From: an uncultured beta proteobacterium
Lineage (GTDB): Bacteria; Pseudomonadota; Gammaproteobacteria; Burkholderiales; SG8-41
Length of the DNA: 64,000 bases
Direction: 5' to 3'
Assembly: GCA_903889565.1 (NCBI GenBank)
Contig: CAISYC010000022.1
Coordinates: forward strand, 1-64,000
Both the position numbers and the translations under genes were made by a program. This document shows, piece by piece, positions 1-8,168 of the stretch (the stretch's first letter is position 1; the number at the start of each line of letters is the position of its first letter). Under the pieces are notes generated by a model that saw nothing but the letters and a program-made list of their open reading frames with translations, was not told the DNA's origin and ran no database searches.

Positions 1-150
1 GCGACACTCGAAACTGGGCACCAATCGGCGCCGTGACGCTCAATCCCGAACGTGACTCCATCATAAAGACGCATTTGGCTGGTAACGATATTCAACCGTT
101 GGCTGCATGACCGAGGCGACAACTACCTTGACGCGCGCCGGGGGCGAAAG

Positions 151-936
151 GTGTTCTATTCTGGCGACTTCCGTGGTCATGGCCGCAAGCACGCAACATT
201 TAAGCGATTACTAACGGAGCCTTCTATTAAGGGGGTTGATGTTCTGCTAATGGAAGGCACGCAACTTGGCAGGGCCAACGATGCGATTGCCCAGACTGAA
301 GAGGCGTTGGAAGATGACATTGCGCAAAGCATCTCGAATACGTCTGGCTTAGTACTCGCGTGCTTTTCGGGGCAGCATATTGACCGCTTTGTAACCTTTT
401 GGAAGGCCGCCCGTCGCGCCGGCCGCACACTCGTCGTAGATGCTTACCTAGCTAACATCCTTGAAGCCCTGAATCGACCTACACTTCCTAAGCCGCCCGT
501 ATTCCTTCCGGCGAAAATGAAAAGCAAACTGTTCCGGGAAAATAATACATCGGTCGTCGCCCCCTTTCGCCGGAGACGCCTCTACCCCGAACAGATCCCA
601 GAACGGGCTAGCAAACTGGTCATGATGTTCCGGTCATCAATGCTAAAAGAGTTTGAAGGTTTAAATTGCCTCGACGGCGGAAAACTTATCTATTCACAAT
701 GGCCCGGCTATATCAATCGGGATCGGGTGAATATCAAAACGTGGTGCGCCAGCCACAATCTTGATTTTGAGATACAACATACGTCGGGGCATGCGGATAT
801 TCAAACACTTGTGAGTCTTGCCCAGGCCGTCTCGGCCAAGCGTGTTATCCCGATTCATAGTGATACTCCTCAACGGCTAGGTGAATTGATTCCCAATGCC
901 ACCCCAGTTGATGATGGCGAGTGGATAAGCGTATGA
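151..936 (+). pseudogene. Truncated metallo-beta-lactamase-fold (beta-CASP-like) hydrolase, C-terminal part
   Basis: The 261 residues match the second half of an MBL-fold RNase/exonuclease-like hydrolase. Seen: YSGDFRGHGRK near the start, the FSGQHIDRF segment followed by AGRTLVVDAY (the usual CSGQNIDR...LVIDLYTA block), and a C-terminal HTSGHADIQTL...VIPIHS motif followed by a DGE ending. The N-terminal third with the HxHxDH metal site is absent. The frame is open upstream only to a TAA at 64-66, and nothing in the other two frames supplies the missing domain. A GTG at 151 is the only obvious start and has no good ribosome site. I infer a broken gene left by rearrangement inside the island; a short regulated variant is less likely. 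Confidence 0.6.
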
Positions 937-978
937 GGGGTAACCGAACTCTAAATTAATCGGCTACGTGTATGGCAA

Positions 979-1016
979 GCCCCCCAAAGTAAAACGGAGC
1001 AGCCATGCCGGGGGGC
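979..1016. other. Inverted repeat between island genes
   Basis: A G plus six C (979-985) is complementary to six G plus C (1010-1016) with a 24-base loop. It lies between the broken hydrolase and the nuclease gene. There is no T tract on either side, so a terminator role is only possible. Confidence 0.3.
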
Positions 1017-1066
1017 GACCACTCCGGCGGCAGCCCAAACTGCTTGCGGTATGAATAGGGGGGTAA

Positions 1067-2083
1067 ATGCGTTACGTGCGAACATTAATTGTGACCACGC
1101 TACTTAGCGTCGTCTCGAACAGCGTCTTTGCATGGGGACATACCGGTCATGAGGTAGTGGGCGCCATCGCCGATAAGCTACTGACCGCCAATGCCGCCAA
1201 TAAGGTACAGGAGATCGCCGGCATAAGTCTCCAGTCTGCGGCGAAATGGGCGGACTGCGTAAAGGATGTAGCGCCAAAGGATGGCGTATTCAAATACACG
1301 CAGAACCCCAAATACGAAGCCCCCTGCAGAGAATTCGAGACTTCAGAGGGAATCGCTCGGATGGAGGAATATGTTGCCCGAAACTCGGATGGGTGCGGCA
1401 GAAGTTCAGCTACGGAACTTTGTCATAAGCAGTATCACTATGCTGACGTGGCCATCCAGCACGACAGGTACGACCGCTCCTATGCGGGAACCAGCGATCA
1501 TGACATCGTGAGCGGTATAAAGGCAGCGATAGCGATATTGCAGGGCAAGCCGGCGCCGGCCCCATTCAGTATCAGGGATAAGAGGGAAGCCCTTTTGATG
1601 CTCGCACACTTCGTCGGCGACATTTACCAACCGTTGCACGTCGGGGCCGTGTATTTAGATAGCTTCGGCGATCCAATTAATCCGGATTTGCAGGACGGGA
1701 ATCTCGACCCCAAGACTGAAACCCGCGGCGGCAATTCGATTGGCGATGGATCTACGAATCTTCACGCGGAATGGGATGCCATTCCTAGATCAATCAAGCC
1801 CACAAAAATCAGTGCCAAGATGCTGGAAGAAGCTAGGTCGATCGACAACACACCTGGCGATGCTTCTTTGTGGCCGGCGGCCTGGGCATCAGACACACTC
1901 TTGGTCGCACATCGCGCCTTCAGCGGCGTCACCTACAGGGAAGACCTCACCAAACCAAAGCACTGGACGGCCGAGTTCAAAGACCGGAAAGCTTATCTGA
2001 AAGCTAAGAACCGCATTCAACGGGAACAGTTGGCAAAGGCCGGTGCGCGACTAGCCCAAGTGTTGAATACAATCTGGCCGTAG
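1067..2083 (+). CDS. S1/P1-type nuclease, secreted
   Basis: Zinc-dependent single-strand nuclease/3'-nucleotidase family, acting outside the cytoplasm. The 338-residue product starts with a Sec signal peptide (hydrophobic 6-20) ending VFA, which leaves Trp23 as the mature N terminus. In this family the mature Trp helps bind zinc, and the following GHTGHEVVGAIAD matches the family opening. Further metal-site motifs are HFVGDIYQPLH (H181, D185, H191) and NLHAEWD (H233, D237) after a GGN. Length fits the family. The ATG at 1067 has an AGGGGGG ribosome site. It lies alone in the island between a broken gene and an opposing gene. It could scavenge phosphate from DNA or degrade foreign nucleic acid; the sequence does not decide. 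Confidence 0.85.
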   Translation: MRYVRTLIVTTLLSVVSNSVFAWGHTGHEVVGAIADKLLTANAANKVQEIAGISLQSAAKWADCVKDVAPKDGVFKYTQNPKYEAPCREFETSEGIARMEEYVARNSDGCGRSSATELCHKQYHYADVAIQHDRYDRSYAGTSDHDIVSGIKAAIAILQGKPAPAPFSIRDKREALLMLAHFVGDIYQPLHVGAVYLDSFGDPINPDLQDGNLDPKTETRGGNSIGDGSTNLHAEWDAIPRSIKPTKISAKMLEEARSIDNTPGDASLWPAAWASDTLLVAHRAFSGVTYREDLTKPKHWTAEFKDRKAYLKAKNRIQREQLAKAGARLAQVLNTIWP

Positions 2084-2100
2084 GTTCCGAGCGCGCCCGT

Positions 2101-2898
2101 TCAATTTTTAAAATTGCCGCGATCGGCGAAACCTCTTGGGACAACTTCCAGCGACGCGATTTCAGCAAGCCGGTTTCTGCGGCAACTCAGGTTGAAATCT
2201 AAAGCGCTTTGAAGCCATGCTCCGTCCTGTCGCTCAAACCATCCGGCGGCAAATGCCTCCCCGGGCAGAAAGCCAGCATCGTAAACGCGAACGCTTTCCT
2301 CAGCCTTTTCGCTTGGCCAGAAAGCGACATGGATAGAGAGTTCAGCGAACCCTGCGTCGGACACGCAGCCGATGGCGGGAATGGCGCCGACATTGAACCT
2401 GAAAATGCTCGAAGTGGGGTGTAGATGGCGATCATATTCGGACGTTCCAGCACCTGGCCAGCGGTTATCGTCCGGCAGGACGGTAAATAATCGCTGCGTA
2501 ATGCCGGCGTTGATGCCTGCTACCATCATGTTGCGCCACGCCTTAGCGCGCTCCGACTTGTATTCAATCGCATAGAACTTCGTTGACTTCGTACTGATAA
2601 TTCCTTGCGTGTCCGGGTAAGCCAAGAATTCGAAGCATTGGAAATCTTCATCGGGCTGCACGCTTTGACCTTCCAGCGCATAGAGGCGGCGGATGAAATC
2701 CTCATCGTCGAGTGCGATGAAATCCGGGTCTTGCTGGTTTGAACGTTCGAGATCAGCCAACAGCGCTGCGTGTGTGCGGTACCCACATGCGGTTGCAAGT
2801 GCTTCGGTAAGATAGGAAGACTTCGCCTCGGTGAAGCTCGCTTTTAGTGCGCGCTTGACGTTGTGCAGGGTGCTCTCAGTAAATGCGATAGCAGTCAT
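2101..2898 (-). CDS. Unknown protein with a small N-terminal helical domain
   Basis: Not recognised as a named family. Residues 1-50 (LHNVKRALKASF, then SSYLTEALATACGYRTHAALLADL) resemble a short helical module seen at the start of various accessory-genome proteins and sometimes labelled glyoxalase-related. The rest is soluble and mixed alpha/beta, with no membrane segment and no catalytic motif I can name. The ATG at 2898 is preceded by AGGGAT at suitable distance. It converges with the nuclease gene and lies downstream, on the same strand, of the 568-residue gene; its promoter would fall in the 184-base gap that holds the direct repeat. Function unknown. Confidence 0.6.
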   Translation of the reverse strand: MTAIAFTESTLHNVKRALKASFTEAKSSYLTEALATACGYRTHAALLADLERSNQQDPDFIALDDEDFIRRLYALEGQSVQPDEDFQCFEFLAYPDTQGIISTKSTKFYAIEYKSERAKAWRNMMVAGINAGITQRLFTVLPDDNRWPGAGTSEYDRHLHPTSSIFRFNVGAIPAIGCVSDAGFAELSIHVAFWPSEKAEESVRVYDAGFLPGEAFAAGWFERQDGAWLQSALDFNLSCRRNRLAEIASLEVVPRGFADRGNFKN

Positions 2899-3036
2899 CG
2901 TTCGATCCCTTATCGATGTCGGTCGTTGTCCGTCGATTACGCAACAACCGTTGATAAAGGTCGAGCGATTGGGGTTCCACGAATGGGCACACTTTGACCC
3001 GACGGAAGGTCTGGCGGTGCGGCCAGCCAGAATTAT

Positions 3037-3080
3037 CCGCCAATGTTAGAAATGTGTAAATCGGCAGCCTGCAGAGTCGG
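3037..3080. repeat. Diverged direct repeat, left copy, flanking the unknown-gene/Fic cassette
   Basis: The left copy of an approximately 44-base direct repeat whose right copy is 8104-8147. The core from 3045 starts GTTAGAAATGTGTAAAT, identical for 17 bases in both copies. Over 35 core bases 29 are identical and the six differences are all transitions, five of them spaced by three. It starts just beyond the stop codon of the 568-residue minus-strand gene. Read on the minus strand it is open in the frame of that gene beyond its stop. Confidence 0.75.
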
Positions 3081-3082
3081 GT

Positions 3083-4789
3083 CTAGCGAGTCGCTTGGGG
3101 CGATAACTCGGTGAGCTGCTTTTGCCAAAATGCCGGGTCCATCGGCGTGCGAAAGTGTCGGCAGGCGATGAAGTCCAGGAAGGGTAACCCGGCTTGCGCT
3201 GCAGACGTTGCTATCTGATCCTTGACTGGCGAGTCTGTCCGGGTGCCCCGGATTTGTTCGCGCATTTCTTCTGCGGTGTCGGGAAGCTCCGTCGGGGCAT
3301 CCGAAATACCGCTTTCGTGGATGGCGGGACCGCGGTACCTGAATGCGTCGGTCAGTTCATCCGGGTACCACAACTGACAACACGTGTCCTTCATCGCATC
3401 CTGGCGCACTCCCACCAGCCGGACGTACGCATCGTCAGCACCGAGAACAGCGCACCATTGCGCGAGCGTGGGAATCATCCAGGACATGGATTTCAGCTTT
3501 TCCAGGTCGATCTCGTTTCTCTCCATCTCGAATGCGACAAGATCATCGAAGGAGTCGGTGGAGATCGGAAACCACTTTCCGACTCTATAAGCGTAGTCGA
3601 GGCGGTTGGCCAGTTCGTTCAACCAAGCTTTCGCGGCTTCCTGCCGCTTGGTGAAGCACAAAAGCATCAGGCCGAGCGATATATCGATGCACTGGTTGTC
3701 GTAGCAAGGCGAACCGGCAATCGGGTGCGTCTTCAAAAACGCGTGCAGCGTTTCACCAATCGCATTCGCGCCAATGACCGTCTGCTGGTTCTTGGTGGCG
3801 AGCCCAAATAGGAGATGGGCTATGCCAATACTTCCCGCAAAACCGATCTCCTCGAACACCCGTTCCGTGAGCAGGGCCGACTCGCGAAAGTAACGGGCAA
3901 CAGCGTTGTGGGTATGCAAATGTGCCTGTACCTTGTTGAAGTACTCCACACTGATTTCGAGATAGGTATCGACGAGCCGTACGAATGCATCGCTGATTTC
4001 CTGGTTCTGGGTCATTTCATGTTTACGGATCGCATCCCAGCCCCAGAGCAGGGTGCGCTCCGAGGCAAGGAGCGCATTGCGCAGATTATTGTCTGCGGCG
4101 GCCCAGCGACACAGGATACCGAGCGCGAGATGTACGGTCGCCAGCGCGCGGACCCTCGTGCGCGTTTGTTTTGCGGCCGTTGCGGGATCATTCGGCTCCC
4201 ACGCAAGAAGGTCCGTCAGGAGCGCGAAATAGTGCTCCAGGTCGTATTCCGGTTCCGCAACAAGGGCGAGCGCACGTCTCAATTGAGAGCGTGCCGGCGC
4301 AGGCAGGGCATGTTCGGTTAACAGGTACTGCTCTATAAGTGCGGCGACTTTGTCGCCGTTCCAGAACTCGTAGGTTATTCGGTTGCGACCACTACGTTCT
4401 GCATAACCGACGAGGTTTTGCTGTACTTCCTGTTTGAAGTCTCCCGTCGTGGCGATGATGACGATGACGGGCAGGCTCTGATGTTCGGGCGCGACGTGGT
4501 TGCGGAGATAGAGGTCCTCTATTTCATCCAGGGACGGCCGGATGGACTGGGGCTGGCTGTCCCAGTCTCTCCGTCCGATATCCCCGCGCTTGAGGACGAA
4601 GAGCCAGAGGCTACGGATTCCCGCGGCATCATTGCCCACGGCGGCGAGATCTACGCCGCCTTGGCGCACACCTGTTTGCGGCGAACTCAGTGGAACGAGC
4701 TGCATTTCCCGCAGAAGATCCGGTAAGAGTGCGTCGAACTCGCCAGACTCCTTCAGCATGCCCAGGTACTCGCGAACAATGATCCTCAT
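3083..4789 (-). CDS. Unknown protein, N-terminal restriction-endonuclease-like domain
   Basis: 568 residues, not a family I can name. The first ~160 residues look like the PD-(D/E)xK-type domain of conflict-system proteins. A GGVDLAAVG strand (D47) is followed by LFVLKRGDIGRRDWD (K67), a later hydrophobic strand VIVIIATTGDF, then EFWNGDKVAALIEQYL (143-155); such W-N-G-D helices often end these domains. The usual acidic or Gln residue two before the Lys is Val65 here, so nuclease activity is uncertain. The remaining ~400 residues are helical, with no P-loop. The ATG at 4789 overlaps the upstream gene's stop by four bases (ATGA), implying translational coupling. I infer an effector of a two-gene system; the fold needs structural comparison. 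Confidence 0.7.
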   Translation of the reverse strand: MRIIVREYLGMLKESGEFDALLPDLLREMQLVPLSSPQTGVRQGGVDLAAVGNDAAGIRSLWLFVLKRGDIGRRDWDSQPQSIRPSLDEIEDLYLRNHVAPEHQSLPVIVIIATTGDFKQEVQQNLVGYAERSGRNRITYEFWNGDKVAALIEQYLLTEHALPAPARSQLRRALALVAEPEYDLEHYFALLTDLLAWEPNDPATAAKQTRTRVRALATVHLALGILCRWAAADNNLRNALLASERTLLWGWDAIRKHEMTQNQEISDAFVRLVDTYLEISVEYFNKVQAHLHTHNAVARYFRESALLTERVFEEIGFAGSIGIAHLLFGLATKNQQTVIGANAIGETLHAFLKTHPIAGSPCYDNQCIDISLGLMLLCFTKRQEAAKAWLNELANRLDYAYRVGKWFPISTDSFDDLVAFEMERNEIDLEKLKSMSWMIPTLAQWCAVLGADDAYVRLVGVRQDAMKDTCCQLWYPDELTDAFRYRGPAIHESGISDAPTELPDTAEEMREQIRGTRTDSPVKDQIATSAAQAGLPFLDFIACRHFRTPMDPAFWQKQLTELSPQATR

Positions 4790-6747
4790 CGCGGCGGCTT
4801 TTTCATGCTTCGGAACCTGAGGCGCTCATGCGCCGAACCCAGCGGGTCCGAAACTTCGCTGAGTGGAATTGCGATGGAGTGCGACATCGGCTTCAACTCC
4901 ATCGGGGCGGTATATTTGCCCTGCATACGGTGAAACGTGCGCGTGCCGCCTTTCAGCGGAATTTCGGTAGCAATCTGTGTCCAGAGGGAATTTTTTCTTG
5001 CCTCCTCCATAGCTTTGTTCATCTGGTGGTTGCGTTCCTTCAGGAAGCGCTGGCTTTTACCTGCCGGCGTGTGGAACTCCTTGAGGTTCGGCAGTGCATC
5101 GAGTTCGGCAAGCTGCGCCTCGATGTCTTTTACGATGCTACCGCAGAAAATCTTGACGTCTTCACTTTCATCCTGGGCTGCCTGCCGTGCCTTGAGGAAT
5201 TCGAGGGTATGGCCAGGATAGTCCTGTGCCAGATAGTCGCGGATAACTTCGGCAACTAAGGCAAATGTCCGGTCCTTGGCATCGTGCGTACGCACCATCG
5301 AAAACACGAGCGGGAGCAGGATCTCCTCGCCAGACAGGTATCCGATCATCCGACGCAGCAGGAAGCGAAATTCTTCCGTATTTAGCGTGTCCAGCATCTG
5401 CGCGTCCAGCGACAATTGCTGTGCGCCGGCAATTCGAAGTTTTCCTATGACATTGTGAATTGCGTGCGGATAACGCCGGTCTTCATCAAGTAGCCAGGCG
5501 GTTATTAAGCTGCTGAACGGAGCGGGACATTGGGCGAGTGCATGTGTGATGTAATCGAATACGGTCTCCGGCCCGGTATTTTTCAGCGCCTCAGGCGATT
5601 GGCGCGCCATCCACAAGTTGAGGAATTCGATCACCCGCGGCGCGCGGTGAGGGTCTTTCAGCCAGCCGCCTAACATTGAGTCGACCGTTGAGAGGATTTC
5701 GGACTGTGCAGCGGGGACGTACGTGAGGTGCAGGACGAGGTTCCAGAACCACGGTTTTGTTGACCATTCCCTAACATGCCGAAACAATACAATAGCGAGC
5801 CCCTGTAGCACGTCGGCGTGTTTGGTTTTGCTCGCTTCATCCAGCAACGATACAACGGTCGCTTCATGTAGGGAGACCATGCAAGCGAGCGTCCCTATCG
5901 CGGTCACGACCAGCGGATGTTCAGCGGCGTGCAAGATTTGAGAGCAGATCCGGATGACGTCGTTTGCGTTCGTTGCTTTGGCGGGATCTGCAAAATCCAG
6001 TAAGCCCAGGACATGCAGCGCGGGACCTGCGATCAGCGGATTTGCCGAACCGGTCGCTGCGAGCGCCAGCGGCCATCCGGTCGCAAAATCAGCACTGACG
6101 AGGGCCTGAAGCGCGCAGCCGTATAGCGGACCTCCGTTGTCGCGGGGCTCTTGCTCATGCAACCGCTTGATGTCGTGAGCCAGTTCAGGACGGCCGTTCA
6201 ACCAAGGCTCGAGCTTAGGATAGATCGAGGCGCCGGAGACGTGGCGGCCTTTTGCGTAATCCCCGGCAAAGAATTGCACCATGGGCGCGGCTGCAGCATG
6301 CGTGAAGGAAGCAACTGCGTCCTCAAGTAGCATGGTTACTTCGTAGGGGCGAACGCCTGCTTGGACAGCGGCACGGGCCCATACGTAGGCATCGATTTGT
6401 TGCCTGTTGTGCAGGGCCGCCAGGATATGGCTCGGCAAATGCGTTTCGTTCTTGTCCTGGATCCAAAGCTCGTGCAATCGTCGAAAACACGCTTCCCCGG
6501 AGTTGGTGAGAACCGCTTGCTCGTTCGCGATTGCGTAGTCTGCGGCGCCCTGCACGAGAGCGGCGGCATCAACGAGCCGATAGCAATCTCCTTCCCCGAT
6601 AAGTGTGCCTGCTGCGAGCGCAGCAGCGATTTCCGCGGGCACCGACAGTTCGTCTGCAGCGACGGGCGCGCCGGCCGCAACCCAGGATTTCCATGCGAGG
6701 GCCGATAGGGTGGCGCTTATTGGGGCAATGGGGGGCTCGGATGGCAT
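4786..6747 (-). CDS. Unknown large helical (HEAT/ARM-like) protein
   Basis: 653 residues from the ATG at 6747; a TTG start at 6813 would add 22 residues but falls inside the inverted repeat and is unlikely. The sequence is almost entirely amphipathic helices, for example around PALHVLGLLDFAD and HPLVVTAIGTLACMVSLHEATVVSLLDEA, typical of HEAT/ARM-like scaffolds. There is no Walker motif, nuclease motif or membrane segment. The last ~110 residues are charged and include KSQRFLKERNHQMNKAMEEARK, a likely coiled-coil or basic segment. It is the first gene of a tight pair, its TGA overlapping the start of the nuclease-like gene. Divergent from a Fic gene. I infer a sensor or scaffold partner; no published family is claimed. 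Confidence 0.7.
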   Translation of the reverse strand: MPSEPPIAPISATLSALAWKSWVAAGAPVAADELSVPAEIAAALAAGTLIGEGDCYRLVDAAALVQGAADYAIANEQAVLTNSGEACFRRLHELWIQDKNETHLPSHILAALHNRQQIDAYVWARAAVQAGVRPYEVTMLLEDAVASFTHAAAAPMVQFFAGDYAKGRHVSGASIYPKLEPWLNGRPELAHDIKRLHEQEPRDNGGPLYGCALQALVSADFATGWPLALAATGSANPLIAGPALHVLGLLDFADPAKATNANDVIRICSQILHAAEHPLVVTAIGTLACMVSLHEATVVSLLDEASKTKHADVLQGLAIVLFRHVREWSTKPWFWNLVLHLTYVPAAQSEILSTVDSMLGGWLKDPHRAPRVIEFLNLWMARQSPEALKNTGPETVFDYITHALAQCPAPFSSLITAWLLDEDRRYPHAIHNVIGKLRIAGAQQLSLDAQMLDTLNTEEFRFLLRRMIGYLSGEEILLPLVFSMVRTHDAKDRTFALVAEVIRDYLAQDYPGHTLEFLKARQAAQDESEDVKIFCGSIVKDIEAQLAELDALPNLKEFHTPAGKSQRFLKERNHQMNKAMEEARKNSLWTQIATEIPLKGGTRTFHRMQGKYTAPMELKPMSHSIAIPLSEVSDPLGSAHERLRFRSMKKPPR

Positions 6748-6799
6748 GTATGTGGCCAAGGATGGATTCCAGCTAAATGAAATAACCAGACTGCTTAGG

Positions 6800-6824
6800 A
6801 TACAGTATTTCAAAAATAGTGTAT
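6800..6824. promoter_or_regulatory. Operator-like inverted repeat between divergent genes
   Basis: Left arm ATACAGTATTT (6800-6810) and right arm AAATAGTGTAT (6814-6824) form an 11-base inverted repeat with one mismatch around CAA. It lies in the AT-rich gap between the minus-strand two-gene unit and the plus-strand Fic gene. A TATATT at 6822-6827 could be the Fic -10, so a bound repressor would block it. The winged-helix C terminus of the Fic protein is a possible ligand for this site. Confidence 0.5.
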
Positions 6825-6925
6825 ATTATGAAACAACGGGATTTGGCAAGCCTGAGGCCTGTAGTGCCTGAAATAGCGGCTCGTTCTGGTCCCATTTATT
6901 TCAATTTATATGGATTTATTGAATT

Positions 6926-8092
6926 ATGGAGCCTATGCAATCTAGGGCCGGACGCACGATGCCGCAGGCAACCGGGTATTTGGCCTATCTTCCTGCCCCG
7001 CTGCCACCGGAACCCCCGGTTGAACTGTCTCCGGAGACCATCGGATTACTTTCCCGTGCCGACCAAGCGCTGGGGAAGCTCGACGGGATCGCGGCGCTCC
7101 TTCCGAATCCGAACCTTTTTGTCGGCATGTATGTGCGCAAAGAGGCTTTGCTCAGTTCTCAGATCGAAGGAATCGACTCCACGCTTGATGAAGTCATTCG
7201 ATTCGAAGAGGGACAGGATGCACCGGAAGGAAAGCGGTTGCGTGACACCGAAGAGGTCGTCAACTACGTCCGCGCGCTGAACTACGGCATCCGGCGTCTT
7301 GCCGAACTCCCCCTTTGTCTTCGGCTGATCAGGGAAATCCACGCCGAGCTCATGCGCGGTGTTCGTGGCGAAGGGAAAGCGCCAGGCGAATTCCGTGTGA
7401 CGCAGAACTGGATCGGACCACAGGGTGCAAGCCTTGCAAACGCAACGTTCGTTCCGCCGCCGGTTCCTGAAATGACGACGGCGCTGAACAACGTAGAGAC
7501 GTTTCTGCACGAAAGAAATGAACATCCAGCGCGCGCGCACTATCCGGTGATCATCGAGTGCGCGCTGATTCACGCGCAATTCGAGACCATCCACCCGTTT
7601 CTAGACGGCAACGGTCGACTCGGACGGTTATTGATTGCGTTACTGTTGCACGAACGGCGCGTCCTGTCTCAACCGCTGCTTTATCTGAGTCTTTATCTCA
7701 AGGGCAATCGCCTCGAATATTACGACCGCTTGACGGCAGTTCGTAAAAATGGCGACTGGGAGGGCTGGACGCAATTTTTCTTGAAAGGAATCGAGCAAAC
7801 CGCGCAGGAAGCACTTGAGACGGCCAAGAAGATCATCAGCTTCCGCGAGCAGGCAATCCGGACTGCAAGTTCGCTGGGATCGACGGAAGCAAAGCTGCTT
7901 GAGTTTCTATTTGGGCACCCGCTCACGGACATTCAGACCGCGCAGAAACATCTCGAGGTATCGTACAACACTTCGGCCGGCGCTATCGCGAAGCTGGCCA
8001 ACGCAAATCTTGTGCGCGAGATAACCGGTAAGCAGCGTAACCGGATCTTTCGCTTCACGGCATACCTCGAGCTGTTTGAGGAGTCGGCATAA
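6926..8092 (+). CDS. Fic family protein (AMP-transferase) with inhibitory motif and winged helix
   Basis: 388 residues. The Fic active-site loop HPFLDGNGRLGR spans 223-234 (catalytic H223, phosphate-binding DGNGR). Residues 77-82 (SSQIEG) match the (S/T)xxxE(G/N) inhibitory helix of N-terminally autoinhibited Fic proteins, with E81 as the blocking glutamate. The C terminus (about 310-385, LTDIQTAQKHLEVSYNTSAG and onward) looks like a winged helix-turn-helix, a common arrangement in this subfamily. Family members transfer AMP to protein hydroxyls. The ATG at 6926 has a weak ribosome site; M4 (6935) is an alternative. It diverges from the two unknown genes. It might modify one of their products or a host protein; this is inference. 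Confidence 0.92.
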   Translation: MEPMQSRAGRTMPQATGYLAYLPAPLPPEPPVELSPETIGLLSRADQALGKLDGIAALLPNPNLFVGMYVRKEALLSSQIEGIDSTLDEVIRFEEGQDAPEGKRLRDTEEVVNYVRALNYGIRRLAELPLCLRLIREIHAELMRGVRGEGKAPGEFRVTQNWIGPQGASLANATFVPPPVPEMTTALNNVETFLHERNEHPARAHYPVIIECALIHAQFETIHPFLDGNGRLGRLLIALLLHERRVLSQPLLYLSLYLKGNRLEYYDRLTAVRKNGDWEGWTQFFLKGIEQTAQEALETAKKIISFREQAIRTASSLGSTEAKLLEFLFGHPLTDIQTAQKHLEVSYNTSAGAIAKLANANLVREITGKQRNRIFRFTAYLELFEESA

Positions 8093-8102
8093 ACCCGACT
8101 CC
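8080..8102 (+). terminator. Stem-loop over the Fic stop codon
   Basis: GGAGTCGG (8080-8087) pairs perfectly with CCGACTCC (8095-8102) around a 7-base loop that contains the Fic TAA. There is no T run after it, so it may be a weak terminator or an RNA-stability element. It abuts the right copy of the direct repeat. Confidence 0.4.
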
Positions 8103-8103
8103 A

Positions 8104-8147
8104 CCGCTAAGGTTAGAAATGTGTAAATTGGTAGTCTACGAAGTCGT
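8104..8147. repeat. Diverged direct repeat, right copy
   Basis: Right copy of the repeat at 3037-3080, same orientation, between the 3' end of the Fic gene and the 3' end of the integrase gene. The shared 17-base core starts at 8112. Translated on the minus strand, both copies give RL-x-RLPIYTFLTLA-x-x-SG, so the repeat may derive from a coding segment. Confidence 0.75.
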
Positions 8148-8168
8148 TTTGTAGCAGAGGCTTCGCTT

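Noticed and set aside
1-3000. Second copy of the tRNA-Pro 3' half (other island end)
   Set aside because: Not found in the left part of the window; it must lie outside.
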